Assembly (NCBI RefSeq): GCF_015277675.1
Contig: NZ_JADHEC010000021.1
Coordinates: 1 to 64,000 of the forward strand
Length of the DNA stretch: 64,000 bases
Direction: 5' to 3'
Source: Flavobacterium soyangense
GTDB taxonomy: Bacteria > Bacteroidota > Bacteroidia > Flavobacteriales > Flavobacteriaceae
Shown: one piece after another, positions 56,016 to 63,731 of the stretch
Numbering within the stretch: the first letter of the stretch is position 1
Layout of the letters: each line of letters starts with the position of its first letter
Program-made: the position numbers and the translations under genes
Notes under the pieces: model-generated
The model's database searches: none
What the model saw: the letters and a program-made list of their open reading frames with translations, nothing else
Told to the model about the DNA's origin: nothing

Positions 56016-56856
56016 CTACGTTAATTTCTTCTTCATTGAGTGCATTAATTTGATCTTGATGCTCTTTTAAAACATCAATTCCTCGTTGCTTATATTCTAA
56101 ATAAGATTTTAAATTTGTGTACGGTCTTTCGATTTCTAAGGCCTTTGCCATATCTTTAGTTAGATAATACTTCCAGAAATCACGATAAATATCCTCTCCA
56201 AGTTCTGAAAATATCCCTTTCCCATTAATTAATTCATCTATTTTGATAGTTGCTCCGATATTTTTAGTATTCCCACTTCCTGGTGACGCAGATGCAATCT
56301 TATATTTTGGCTGAACAAAGAATTGAAAATCTTTTATGACAGATACAATATTTTCAATATCCTTTAATTTATATATGTTTTTTTCGTTCTGCTTCTCTTT
56401 GTTTTGTTTGTAGATAACTCCTAAAACTAGATGGGCTTCATAAGATTCGTATGGGTATGAAATATTTTTGGTACTACCACTATTTCTAAAATAACCAGTA
56501 AATGCACCAAGGGTCATACTTTTAATTTTATTGCCGGAATCAATGAAGGTGCTTTTGATGTCAACTGCAAATTTTGCTTGAGTTTTGTTACATATAAATG
56601 TTAAATCAGGATAATGATTTTGTTGAGCAGGAAGCTCTAACTTTAAATCATACTTGATCGCAAAATTTTCGAAAGCTGGTATTAATAGTAGTTCAATGAC
56701 TTTTGAAACGACTTTTGTATCTATTGAAATGGTATAAATATTTTTGTAAATATCAATAAATCCTTTAACAATCCAATCTCCTTTTTCGGTAGCAATTATC
56801 TCGTTAAATCCTTTTACTTCCTTTTGAAGTGCTTCTAAAATTTGTTCTTTTTTCAT
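55990..56856 (-). CDS. EcoRV-like type II restriction endonuclease
   Basis: Orthodox type II nuclease. The sequence lines up with my memory of EcoRV over most of its length: DTKVVSKVIELLLIP (EcoRV DTKVLSTIFELFSRP), QQNHYPDLTF with Asp84, AVDIKSTF with Asp99 and Lys101 (the EcoRV catalytic Asp74, Asp90, Lys92 set), YPYESYEAH, and the DNA-recognition loop GSGNTKNIG (EcoRV GSGNTTNIG), then INGKGIF. These conserved recognition-loop residues predict cleavage at GATATC or a near relative. The ATG at 56856 is used; an in-frame GTG lies two codons upstream. It is 288 residues, longer than EcoRV by a C-terminal acidic tail (INVDDEDDDIE). Confidence 0.9.
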   Translation of the reverse strand: MKKEQILEALQKEVKGFNEIIATEKGDWIVKGFIDIYKNIYTISIDTKVVSKVIELLLIPAFENFAIKYDLKLELPAQQNHYPDLTFICNKTQAKFAVDIKSTFIDSGNKIKSMTLGAFTGYFRNSGSTKNISYPYESYEAHLVLGVIYKQNKEKQNEKNIYKLKDIENIVSVIKDFQFFVQPKYKIASASPGSGNTKNIGATIKIDELINGKGIFSELGEDIYRDFWKYYLTKDMAKALEIERPYTNLKSYLEYKQRGIDVLKEHQDQINALNEEEINVDDEDDDIE

Positions 56857-56912
56857 AAACACAAATGTAACAATTCAGTTTGTTTTTAGATATAGATTTG
56901 AAAACATTTAAA

Positions 56913-56934
56913 ATACAACTTTGAGGTGTTGTAT
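56913..56934. promoter_or_regulatory. Inverted repeat between the R-M operon and suf operon
   Basis: Perfect arms ATACAAC (56913-56919) and GTTGTAT (56928-56934) with an 8-bp spacer lie 56 bp upstream of the restriction gene start and about 60 bp before the suf -33 element. It could be an operator for the R-M genes, which lack a visible controller gene. Confidence 0.35.
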
Positions 56935-56995
56935 CAGAAATGTTGCTTTACTGTTTCCTGCTACTGTCCAAATTGTGGTAAAAAAATGTTATATG

Positions 56996-57027
56996 TTTGA
57001 CATAAACGTGAAATTGTAATATCTTTG
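56996..57027 (+). promoter_or_regulatory. Consensus Bacteroidota promoter of the suf operon
   Basis: TTTG (56996-56999) and TATCTTTG (57020-57027) are separated by 20 bp, a full match to TTTG-N20-TAnnTTTG. The first suf gene starts 30 bp downstream at 57058. Confidence 0.8.
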
Positions 57028-57057
57028 TGCTCTATTTAGACAAATTCTATATAAGCT

Positions 57058-57387
57058 ATGATTAAAGTTTCTGATACTGCCAAAAAGAAAATCATCGATT
57101 TAATGAAAGACGATGGTTTTGATGCTGCAATTGACTATGTAAGAGTAGGCGTGAAAAGCGGCGGATGCTCTGGGTTATCTTACGATTTAAAGTTTGACAA
57201 AAGCAAAGGCGAAGACGATAAAATTTTTGTGGATAACGAAATAACAATTGCCGTAGAGAAAAAATCGTTTCTCTATTTAGCCGGAACAATTTTAGAATTT
57301 TCAGGAGGGTTAAACGGGAAAGGTTTTGTTTTCAATAACCCAAACGCAAGTAGAACATGTGGTTGCGGAGAATCGTTTTCTCTATAA
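57058..57387 (+). CDS. sufA: SufA/IscA-type iron-sulfur carrier (HesB family)
   Basis: A-type carrier that accepts and delivers Fe-S clusters. The three conserved Cys are present: Cys in KSGGCSGLSYDLKF (near residue 38) and the CGC pair in SRTCGCGESFSL at the C-terminus. The length of 109 residues is standard. It has its own strong promoter and is followed 36 bp later by sufB, so it opens the suf operon. I cannot separate SufA from IscA or ErpA by sequence alone; context favours SufA. Confidence 0.93.
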   Translation: MIKVSDTAKKKIIDLMKDDGFDAAIDYVRVGVKSGGCSGLSYDLKFDKSKGEDDKIFVDNEITIAVEKKSFLYLAGTILEFSGGLNGKGFVFNNPNASRTCGCGESFSL

Positions 57388-57423
57388 TATTAACCCTTTC
57401 AGGGTATAATAAACAATAAAAAA

Positions 57424-58872
57424 ATGTCAAAATACACCGAAGACCATTTACGAGTTGAACTCGAAAGCAAAGAATACGAGTACGGATTTTATACCGATAT
57501 AGAATCGGACACTTTCCCCATTGGTCTGAACGAAGATATTGTTCGCGCCATTTCCCACCGAAAAGAGGAGCCACAATGGATGACCGATTGGCGCATCGAG
57601 GCTTTTCGTGCTTGGGAAAAAATGACTGAACCGGAATGGGCAAATGTGCATTATACAAAACCCGATTTTCAGGCCATTTCCTATTATTCGGCACCAAAAG
57701 CGATTGACCCCAATAAATCATTGGACGATGTGGATCCTGAGCTTTTGGAAATGTACAAAAAGCTGGGCATCTCTGTAGATGAGCAAAAAATGATGAACAA
57801 TGTTGCGATGGATATTGTTGTCGATTCGGTTTCGGTGGCAACGACATTCAAAAAAACTTTGGGCGAAAAAGGGATCATTTTTATGAGCATTTCCGAGGCC
57901 ATCAAGGAACATCCAGAACTAGTTCGTAAACATCTCGGAACGGTTGTTCCCCAAAAAGACAATTTCTATGCCGCGTTGAATTCTGCCGTTTTCTCTGACG
58001 GTTCGTTTTGTTATATTCCGAAAGGCGTCCGTTGCCCGATGGAACTTTCTACCTATTTCCGTATCAATCAAGCCGGAACCGGACAATTCGAAAGAACATT
58101 GCTAATTGCCGATGAAGGCAGTTATGTAAGTTATTTGGAAGGTTGTACCGCGCCAAGTCGTGACGAAAATCAATTGCACGCTGCAGTTGTTGAACTCATC
58201 GCCATGGACGGTGCCGAAATTAAATATTCAACCGTTCAAAACTGGTATCCCGGAAACAAGGAAGGAAAAGGAGGAGTTTTCAATTTCGTGACCAAAAGAG
58301 GTTTATGCGAGAAAAACGCAAAAATTTCTTGGACACAAGTCGAAACCGGTTCTGCCGTGACTTGGAAATATCCTTCTTGTATCTTGAAAGGCGACAATTC
58401 GATTGGCGAATTTTATTCGATTGCCGTAACCAATAATTTCCAACAAGCCGATACGGGAACCAAGATGATTCACCTTGGAAAAAACACCAAATCAACGATT
58501 ATTTCCAAAGGAATTTCTGCCGGAAAATCACACAATAGTTATAGAGGATTAGTAAAAGTGGGGTCAAATGCGGACAATGCGAGGAACTTTTCGCAATGCG
58601 ATTCCTTATTGATGGGAAATAATTGCAGTGCCAATACTTTTCCTTACATCGAAAGCAAAAATTCATCGGCCAAAATAGAACACGAAGCCACGACGAGTAA
58701 AATTGGCGAAGACCAAGTTTTCTATTGCAACCAACGTGGAATTCCAACCGAAAAAGCCATCGCCTTAATCGTAAACGGTTTCAGTAAAGATGTTTTGAAT
58801 AAGTTGCCAATGGAATTTGCCGTTGAAGCACAGAAATTGTTGGAGATAAGTTTAGAAGGTAGCGTAGGCTAA
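57424..58872 (+). CDS. sufB: Fe-S cluster assembly scaffold SufB
   Basis: Scaffold of the SufBCD complex on which clusters are built. It shows the SufB pattern: [18 protein letters not shown] near residue 198, [20 protein letters not shown] (beta-helix strand), [16 protein letters not shown] and the C-terminal [39 protein letters not shown]. The Cys in EGCTAP is the one usually considered the persulfide-receiving site. The length of 482 residues is normal. It is normally followed by sufC, but here a toxin-antitoxin pair separates them. Confidence 0.96.
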   Translation: MSKYTEDHLRVELESKEYEYGFYTDIESDTFPIGLNEDIVRAISHRKEEPQWMTDWRIEAFRAWEKMTEPEWANVHYTKPDFQAISYYSAPKAIDPNKSLDDVDPELLEMYKKLGISVDEQKMMNNVAMDIVVDSVSVATTFKKTLGEKGIIFMSISEAIKEHPELVRKHLGTVVPQKDNFYAALNSAVFSDGSFCYIPKGVRCPMELSTYFRINQAGTGQFERTLLIADEGSYVSYLEGCTAPSRDENQLHAAVVELIAMDGAEIKYSTVQNWYPGNKEGKGGVFNFVTKRGLCEKNAKISWTQVETGSAVTWKYPSCILKGDNSIGEFYSIAVTNNFQQADTGTKMIHLGKNTKSTIISKGISAGKSHNSYRGLVKVGSNADNARNFSQCDSLLMGNNCSANTFPYIESKNSSAKIEHEATTSKIGEDQVFYCNQRGIPTEKAIALIVNGFSKDVLNKLPMEFAVEAQKLLEISLEGSVG

Positions 58873-58913
58873 TTTTTTGTAAATTTGAAGAAACACTATT
58901 AAATTCAAATGTT

Positions 58914-59120
58914 ATGGAACTCATTTTAAAAAACGTTAAGAAAAAAGATTTTCCAGTACTAAAATCATTGGCAAAATCATTGGGTTTTGAAATTGTTCAA
59001 GACGTCGAAAAACCATATAATCCTGAATTTGTAAAAGAAATTTTGGAGGCGGAACAAAGCTTAAAAGATGGGAAAGGAATTAGAATGACTATGACGGAAT
59101 TGAAAGAATTATGCAAATAG
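58914..59120 (+). CDS. Antitoxin-like small protein of a YoeB-type module (DUF2683-like)
   Basis: A 68-residue acidic-to-mixed helical protein (FPVLKSLAKSLGFEIVQDV, FVKEILEAEQSLKDGKGIRM) whose last 10 bp overlap the toxin gene. The N-terminus has a short beta-alpha pattern suited to a small antitoxin, and the C-terminus (MTMTELKELCK) would wrap the toxin. It is not a classic YefM but resembles the DUF2683 group often found before RelE/YoeB toxins. A TAAATTTG element at 58880-58887 could be its own promoter. It lies in the sufB-sufC gap, an insertion into the operon. Confidence 0.8.
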   Translation: MELILKNVKKKDFPVLKSLAKSLGFEIVQDVEKPYNPEFVKEILEAEQSLKDGKGIRMTMTELKELCK

Positions 59121-59383
59121 ATTTTTCAAACAAAGCAAAAACAGATTTAGATTTTTGGATAAAGTCTGGAAATAAAGGAATATTGAATAAAATATATTCT
59201 TTAATCGAAGACATTCAACTTCATCCTTTTGAAGGCATTGGAAAACCAGAAGAATTAAAACACCAACTTTCAGGAAGATGGTCAAGAAGAATAAATCAAG
59301 AACATCGCATCATATATAAAGTTACAGACGAAAATACAATTGAAATATTAGACATTTTATCATTAAAAGGTCATTACGAATAA
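59111..59383 (+). CDS. YoeB/Txe-family mRNA interferase toxin
   Basis: Ribosome-dependent mRNA endonuclease of the RelE superfamily. The 90-residue sequence has the YoeB pattern HPFEGIGKPEELKHQLSG followed by RWSRRINQEHRIIYKV and a C-terminal GHYE. The catalytic residues are kept: Glu47 (in PEELK), Arg66 (in EHRIIY) and His88/Tyr89. It overlaps the antitoxin by 10 bp (ATG within the end of the antitoxin frame), so the pair is translationally coupled. It ends 14 bp before sufC, meaning that sufC and sufD transcription must pass through the toxin gene. Confidence 0.93.
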   Translation: MQIDFSNKAKTDLDFWIKSGNKGILNKIYSLIEDIQLHPFEGIGKPEELKHQLSGRWSRRINQEHRIIYKVTDENTIEILDILSLKGHYE

Positions 59384-59397
59384 ACAAACGAAACAAG

Positions 59398-60150
59398 ATG
59401 TTAAGCATAAAAAATTTACACGCCTCCATTGGAGACAAAGAAATATTAAAAGGAATCAACCTTGAAGTGAAAGCGGGAGAAATCCACGCGATTATGGGTC
59501 CAAACGGTGCCGGAAAAAGTACTCTTTCGGCGATTATTGCCGGAAACGAAAATTACGAAGTCACTGATGGAGAAATCTTTTTGGACGGCGAAGATCTTTC
59601 TGATCTCGCTCCAGAAGAAAGAGCACATAAAGGTGTTTTCCTTTCGTTTCAATATCCTGTTGAAATTCCGGGGGTTTCGGTTACCAATTTCATAAGAACG
59701 GCAATCAACGAAACCCGAAAAGCTAACAAACTGGAAGAAATGCCGGCTAACGAAATGCTGAAATTTATTCGTGACAAATCGGAGTTATTGGAAATTGACA
59801 GAAAATTTTTGTCGCGTTCGTTAAACGAAGGTTTTTCAGGCGGGGAGAAAAAACGTAACGAGATTTTCCAAATGGCAATGCTGGAACCAAAACTCGCTAT
59901 TCTTGACGAAACCGATTCCGGACTAGATATTGATGCGCTTCGAATTGTTGCCAATGGGGTGAACAAATTGAAAAGTGACAAAAATGCCATCATCGTAATC
60001 ACGCATTACCAAAGACTTTTAGACTATATTGTACCTGATTTTGTTCACGTATTATACAACGGAAAAATTGTAAAATCCGGCGATGCTTCATTGGCATTAG
60101 AATTAGAGGAAAAAGGATACGATTGGATTAAACAAGAACAAGAAGCATAA
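59398..60150 (+). CDS. sufC: Fe-S assembly ATPase SufC
   Basis: ABC-type ATPase driving the SufBCD complex; soluble, no membrane domain. Walker A is GPNGAGKST (near residue 36), the Q-loop FLSFQYPVEIPGVSVTNF, the signature GFSGGEKKRNEIFQM (SufC-specific GGEKKRNEI), Walker B LAILDETDSGLDIDAL, and the H-loop VITHYQRLLDYI. The length of 250 residues is standard. It begins 14 bp after the toxin stop and is followed by an insert before sufD. Confidence 0.97.
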   Translation: MLSIKNLHASIGDKEILKGINLEVKAGEIHAIMGPNGAGKSTLSAIIAGNENYEVTDGEIFLDGEDLSDLAPEERAHKGVFLSFQYPVEIPGVSVTNFIRTAINETRKANKLEEMPANEMLKFIRDKSELLEIDRKFLSRSLNEGFSGGEKKRNEIFQMAMLEPKLAILDETDSGLDIDALRIVANGVNKLKSDKNAIIVITHYQRLLDYIVPDFVHVLYNGKIVKSGDASLALELEEKGYDWIKQEQEA

Positions 60151-60160
60151 AATTAAAATA

Positions 60161-60190
60161 GTCTAAAGTCGAAGGTCATAAAGTCAAAAG
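60161..60190. repeat. AAAGTC-rich repeat flanking the four-helix-bundle gene (left)
   Basis: The segment carries TCTAAAGTCGAAGGTCAT then AAAGTC. Related AAAGTC units recur at 60571-60590 in direct orientation (AAAAGTCAAAAGTC) and at 60621-60656 in inverted orientation. They bracket the insert between sufC and sufD. Such repeats often accompany four-helix-bundle (IVP-like) genes in this phylum. Confidence 0.55.
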
Positions 60191-60199
60191 AAAAATGTA

Positions 60200-60575
60200 A
60201 TGGGTAAGTTTTAATTCTTTCGAAGAAATTAATTCTTGGCAAAAAGCAAGACTATTCAACAAAAGAATATACTTAATTACAGAAAACACAAATTTCAAAA
60301 AAGACTTTGATTTCATTAGACAAATTAGACGGGCATCTATTTCAATAACATCAAATATTGCCGAAGGTTTTGAAAGAAATACAGACAAAGAGTTTGTTTA
60401 CTTTTTATACGTAGCAAAAGCATCAGCAGGAGAAGTGCGATCTCAATTGTATTTAGCATTTGATTTAGATTATATAACAAAACAAGATTTCGAAGAACTT
60501 TTAGAATCAGTAACAGAAATATCAAAACTGTTAAGTGGTTTTATTAAATACTTAGAATCTAGTCGTAAAGTTTAA
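60200..60575 (+). pseudogene. Four-helix-bundle protein (23S rRNA IVP/S23 family) gene without a usable start
   Basis: Between sufC and sufD an open frame from 60201 to the stop at 60575 encodes a typical four-helix-bundle protein: SFNSFEEINSWQKARLFNKR, DFIRQIRRASISITSNIAEG, FVYFLYVAKASAGEVRSQLY, and YITKQDFEELLESVTEI. The frame has no ATG, GTG or TTG near its beginning; the ATG at 60200 reads MGKF then stop in another frame, so a deletion of about 2 bp after codon 3 would explain it. The body is otherwise undamaged, so decay is recent or initiation is unusual. Confidence 0.8.
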
Positions 60576-60620
60576 AAGTCAAAAGTCAAGAATAGTTAAC
60601 CAGCTATTTTATACTTATAC

Positions 60621-60656
60621 CGACTTTAAGACATTTGACTTTCGACTTTAAGACAT
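60621..60656. repeat. AAAGTC-rich inverted repeat flanking the four-helix-bundle gene (right)
   Basis: CGACTTTAAGACAT, TTGACTTT and CGACTTTAAGACAT are in reverse-complement orientation to the left copy at 60161-60190; CGACTTTAAGACAT itself occurs twice. With the left copy it can form a long stem around the inserted gene. It ends ten bases before the sufD start. Confidence 0.55.
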
Positions 60657-60665
60657 AAATAAAAA

Positions 60666-61982
60666 ATGGAATTAAAAGAAAAATTACTATCGTCTTTTAT
60701 GGCTTTCGAAGAGCAAGTTGATGTTCATTCTGAACTTCACAATGTGAGAACTGAGGCTATAAAAAACTTCGAAAATAAAGGTTTCCCAACCAAAAAAGAG
60801 GAATCTTGGAAATACACTTCACTAAATGCCATCTTAAAAAATGACTTTACCGTGTTTCCAAAAGGCGAAAACTCCATCCAGTTTAAGGACGTAAAAAAAT
60901 ATTTTATCCACGAAATAGACACCTATAAAGTTGTGTTTATTGACGGGGTTTTTAGTTCGTATTTATCATCTACCACTCACGAAGGACTTGATATTTGCCT
61001 GATGTCATCAGCGTTGAACAAGCCCAAATACAAAATGGTTATCGATAACTATTTTAATAAAATTGCCAGCAAAGACGAGACTTTAACGACTTTGAATACG
61101 GCTTTCGCCAATGAAGGTGCTTATGTAAATATTCCGAAAAGTATTGTGGTTCAAAAACCAATTGAGATTATGTATTTCTCGACAGGAAACGAAGCGGCAC
61201 TTATGGTTCAACCAAGAAATTTGATAATTGTTGGCGAAAATTCACATGTTCAAATCATCGAAAGACATCAAAGTTTAAACGAAAATCCTGTTTTAACCAA
61301 TTCGGTTACCGAGATTTTTGCGCAAAAACGTGCTATTGTCGATTACTATAAAATCCAGAACGACAATAACGAAGCCAATCTAATCGACAATACTTATGTT
61401 TCCCAGAAACAAGAAAGTCACGTTTCGGTTCACACTTTCTCTTTTGGAGGAAATTTGACCAGAAACAACCTCAATTTCTATCATTTTGGCGAAAGATTGA
61501 CCAGCACACTCAACGGAATCACGATTATTGGCGACAAGCAGCACGTAGATCATTATACTTTAGTTCATCACGCTGCACCAAATTGCGAAAGCTTCCAAGA
61601 TTACAAAGGAATTTTTTCTGACAATTCTACCGGCGTTTTCAATGGGAAGGTTTATGTAGAAAAAGAAGCTCAAAAAACCAACGCTTTCCAAAAAAGCAAC
61701 AACATTTTGTTGGGCAACAAATCTACAATAAATGCCAAACCACAATTGGAAATTTTTGCCGACGACGTAAAATGTTCTCATGGTTGCACCATTGGGCAAC
61801 TCGATGAAACTGCGATGTTTTATATGCAACAACGCGGAATTCCTAAGAAAGAAGCCAAAGCTTTATTGATGTATGCCTTCTCGAATGCCGTAATCGAAAG
61901 CATCAAAATTCCCGAATTGAAACAAAGAATCACCAAAATCATCGCTATGAAATTAGGCGTGAAAATTGGATTTGATTTGTAG
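60666..61982 (+). CDS. sufD: Fe-S cluster assembly protein SufD
   Basis: SufB paralogue that completes the SufBC2D scaffold. N-terminal helical part (FPTKKEESWKYTSLNAIL), then the beta-helix (EGAYVNIPKSIVVQKPIEIM, NVQ-type strands such as SFGGNLTRNNLNFY) and the C-terminal core LEIFADDVKCSHGCTIGQLD, FYMQQRGIPKKEAKALLMYA. The His in SHGCT is the residue thought important at the SufB-SufD interface. Length 438 residues. sufS and sufE are not in the window. Confidence 0.96.
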   Translation: MELKEKLLSSFMAFEEQVDVHSELHNVRTEAIKNFENKGFPTKKEESWKYTSLNAILKNDFTVFPKGENSIQFKDVKKYFIHEIDTYKVVFIDGVFSSYLSSTTHEGLDICLMSSALNKPKYKMVIDNYFNKIASKDETLTTLNTAFANEGAYVNIPKSIVVQKPIEIMYFSTGNEAALMVQPRNLIIVGENSHVQIIERHQSLNENPVLTNSVTEIFAQKRAIVDYYKIQNDNNEANLIDNTYVSQKQESHVSVHTFSFGGNLTRNNLNFYHFGERLTSTLNGITIIGDKQHVDHYTLVHHAAPNCESFQDYKGIFSDNSTGVFNGKVYVEKEAQKTNAFQKSNNILLGNKSTINAKPQLEIFADDVKCSHGCTIGQLDETAMFYMQQRGIPKKEAKALLMYAFSNAVIESIKIPELKQRITKIIAMKLGVKIGFDL

Positions 61983-62027
61983 TATCATTCCAATTTTCGA
62001 TGATGTTCGGAACCATATATCTATAAT

Positions 62028-62062
62028 AAACCCTTTCCAATTTAGAAAATTGGAAAGGGTTT
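62028..62062. terminator. Very strong hairpin terminator after sufD
   Basis: A perfect 16-bp stem (AAACCCTTTCCAATTT at 62028-62043 and its reverse complement at 62047-62062) closes a 3-nt loop. It lies between the convergent sufD (+) and NAD(P)-binding oxidoreductase (-) genes. T runs are short on both sides, but the stem is strong and can act for both genes. Confidence 0.8.
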
Positions 62063-62106
62063 ATAATTTAACAGATTAAATAATCTGGGTTTGCATTCGT
62101 TTGCAA

Positions 62107-62994
62107 CTACATATTGTAGACGTAATTGAAGGTCTGCGCAAACTCTTCGATGGTAGTGGGCGTTGTGCTTTCTGCATCCCGTGTAGCAAGAGCCAAAACT
62201 TTTCCCACATTCAGTGCGCCTATGAATTCATTGAGCGTATCGGCCACATTTTCGGAAGTTCCCATTTGTTGCATCATGGCATTTTTAAAATCCTCTGGAG
62301 AAAATTCTACATACTGCAAGTCATTTATTCCAATGGCTTGCCCATACACTTTTGCTATTTCTGGATAAGTAACCTCCCTTGCTCCCAAAAGATTTTGAAT
62401 AGAGTGATTCTCAAAATCTAACGACAACAGCCTCTTTGCGGCATAGTTTGCAATGTCTTTTGTTGCAATTACAGGAAAAGAAAGATCCGCTTTTATGGGT
62501 GAACCCATAATTCCAGCCTGTTTAACGAGTCCAATCATACCAAGGGTATTTTCCATAAAATAACTTGGCCTCAAATGAAGTGCGTTTAAACCTTCTATTT
62601 TATTGAAAATATTCTCCATTTTGTGCAAGCCAAGAACCACTCCGGAACCACTTTCCAAGTGCGCCCCCTGACTGCTCAATGCCACAACATATTTTACTTG
62701 ATTCGCTCTCAATGCTTCGGCAATGGCATTGGCATGTTCCACTTGACCTTCTGTATAGTTTGAGGTTTGCCAGTCAACGGGAATCATGGCATACACCGCT
62801 GTTGCTCCATCAAATGCTTTTTTTAAGAATTCTGCATCCGAAGTTTCGCCTATAAAAAGCTCCGCTCCTTTGTCAGTCAATTCTTTTGCTTTTTCAGCAC
62901 TTCGGCTGATGATTCTCACTTTTTTCCCTGCTTCCAACAATGTGGAAGCAATTATTTTTCCGGTGTTCCCGGTAGCACCTGTAATTACGTACAT
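62107..62994 (-). CDS. NmrA-like NAD(P)-binding protein
   Basis: A 295-residue atypical short-chain dehydrogenase. The N-terminus YVITGATGNTGKIIASTLLEA is the NAD(P)-binding GxxGxxG motif of NmrA/QOR2-type proteins; LRPSYFMENTLGMI near residue 145 and TKDIANYAAKRLL follow. Members act as redox sensors or quinone reductases (QorB-like). It is co-oriented with an F420-type reductase gene 29 bp upstream and a MarR regulator, a pattern seen in stress-response operons. Confidence 0.88.
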   Translation of the reverse strand: MYVITGATGNTGKIIASTLLEAGKKVRIISRSAEKAKELTDKGAELFIGETSDAEFLKKAFDGATAVYAMIPVDWQTSNYTEGQVEHANAIAEALRANQVKYVVALSSQGAHLESGSGVVLGLHKMENIFNKIEGLNALHLRPSYFMENTLGMIGLVKQAGIMGSPIKADLSFPVIATKDIANYAAKRLLSLDFENHSIQNLLGAREVTYPEIAKVYGQAIGINDLQYVEFSPEDFKNAMMQQMGTSENVADTLNEFIGALNVGKVLALATRDAESTTPTTIEEFAQTFNYVYNM

Positions 62995-63023
62995 AATTTT
63001 ATAGCTAGATTAATATTAATGAT

Positions 63024-63668
63024 TTATAGTTTCAATAGTTTGAAGGCATGCGCCCATTGGTTGCTTCTAAATCCCGGAATACACCAAAGCATGCACAACG
63101 GCTCAATGGCTCTTGCCGATTCGATCATTCCGAAATCGGCACTTTCCCAGCCGAACTGGTCAATGATAACAGACACCTCTTTTTTGGCCTCTTCGCTATT
63201 TCCACAAATAAACATCGTTGGTTTGCTCTCAAAAGTAGGGTTTACCATGAACGCATTGCCCACGCTGCTAAAAGCTTTCACAAAATTGGCTTCAGGAACA
63301 GTTTCCTGCAATTCTTCCATCAAGGATTTGTCGAGGTTGGTGAAGAATTTTAAAACGCCATTTGTTGGGGGAGCGTCGGCGATAGGATTGGTAGTGTCGA
63401 TTATTGTTTTGTTGGCTAAGTTTTCGGCACCAACGATTTCAAGGGCATTCTTGGCAGCAGTTCCTTTTACGGCGAGCACCACGATGTCGCCAAACTTTGC
63501 CGCATCGGCGAAAGAACCAATCTGTGCGCCAACGCCCTCGCCCAACTGCCACTCAACTAATTTTGAGGCGTCTCTCGTGCCAAGGGTGACTTGATAACCG
63601 TGTTTTAAAAAACCCGCCCCCAGGGCTTTGGCCACAACGCCCGATCCGATAATTCCTATTTTTTTCAT
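63024..63668 (-). CDS. NADPH-dependent F420 reductase-type dinucleotide-binding protein
   Basis: A 214-residue oxidoreductase with the Rossmann motif KIGIIGSGVVAKALGAGFLK, the NADP-binding GTRDAS turn, and DTTNPIADAPPTNGVLKF. The family is named from archaeal F420:NADP reductases, but Flavobacteria are not known to me to make F420, so the acceptor is probably another flavin or quinone. The final IPGFRSNQWAHAFKLLKL is typical of the bacterial subgroup. It forms a likely operon with the NmrA-like gene, whose start is 29 bp downstream. Confidence 0.87.
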   Translation of the reverse strand: MKKIGIIGSGVVAKALGAGFLKHGYQVTLGTRDASKLVEWQLGEGVGAQIGSFADAAKFGDIVVLAVKGTAAKNALEIVGAENLANKTIIDTTNPIADAPPTNGVLKFFTNLDKSLMEELQETVPEANFVKAFSSVGNAFMVNPTFESKPTMFICGNSEEAKKEVSVIIDQFGWESADFGMIESARAIEPLCMLWCIPGFRSNQWAHAFKLLKL

Positions 63669-63731
63669 CTTAGTCCGATTTAAAATTTATATCAATTTGT
63701 TTGTACATACAACAATGTTTAGGCAAAAAAA

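Noticed and set aside
54921..56862. Avoidance of GATATC in the window as support for the EcoRV-like enzyme
   Set aside because: Several GATATC sites are visible, so there is no depletion; their presence is merely compatible with methylation protection.
63019..63594. 191-codon plus-strand frame over the F420 reductase-type gene
   Set aside because: The minus-strand frame has a clear Rossmann motif; the plus frame has none.
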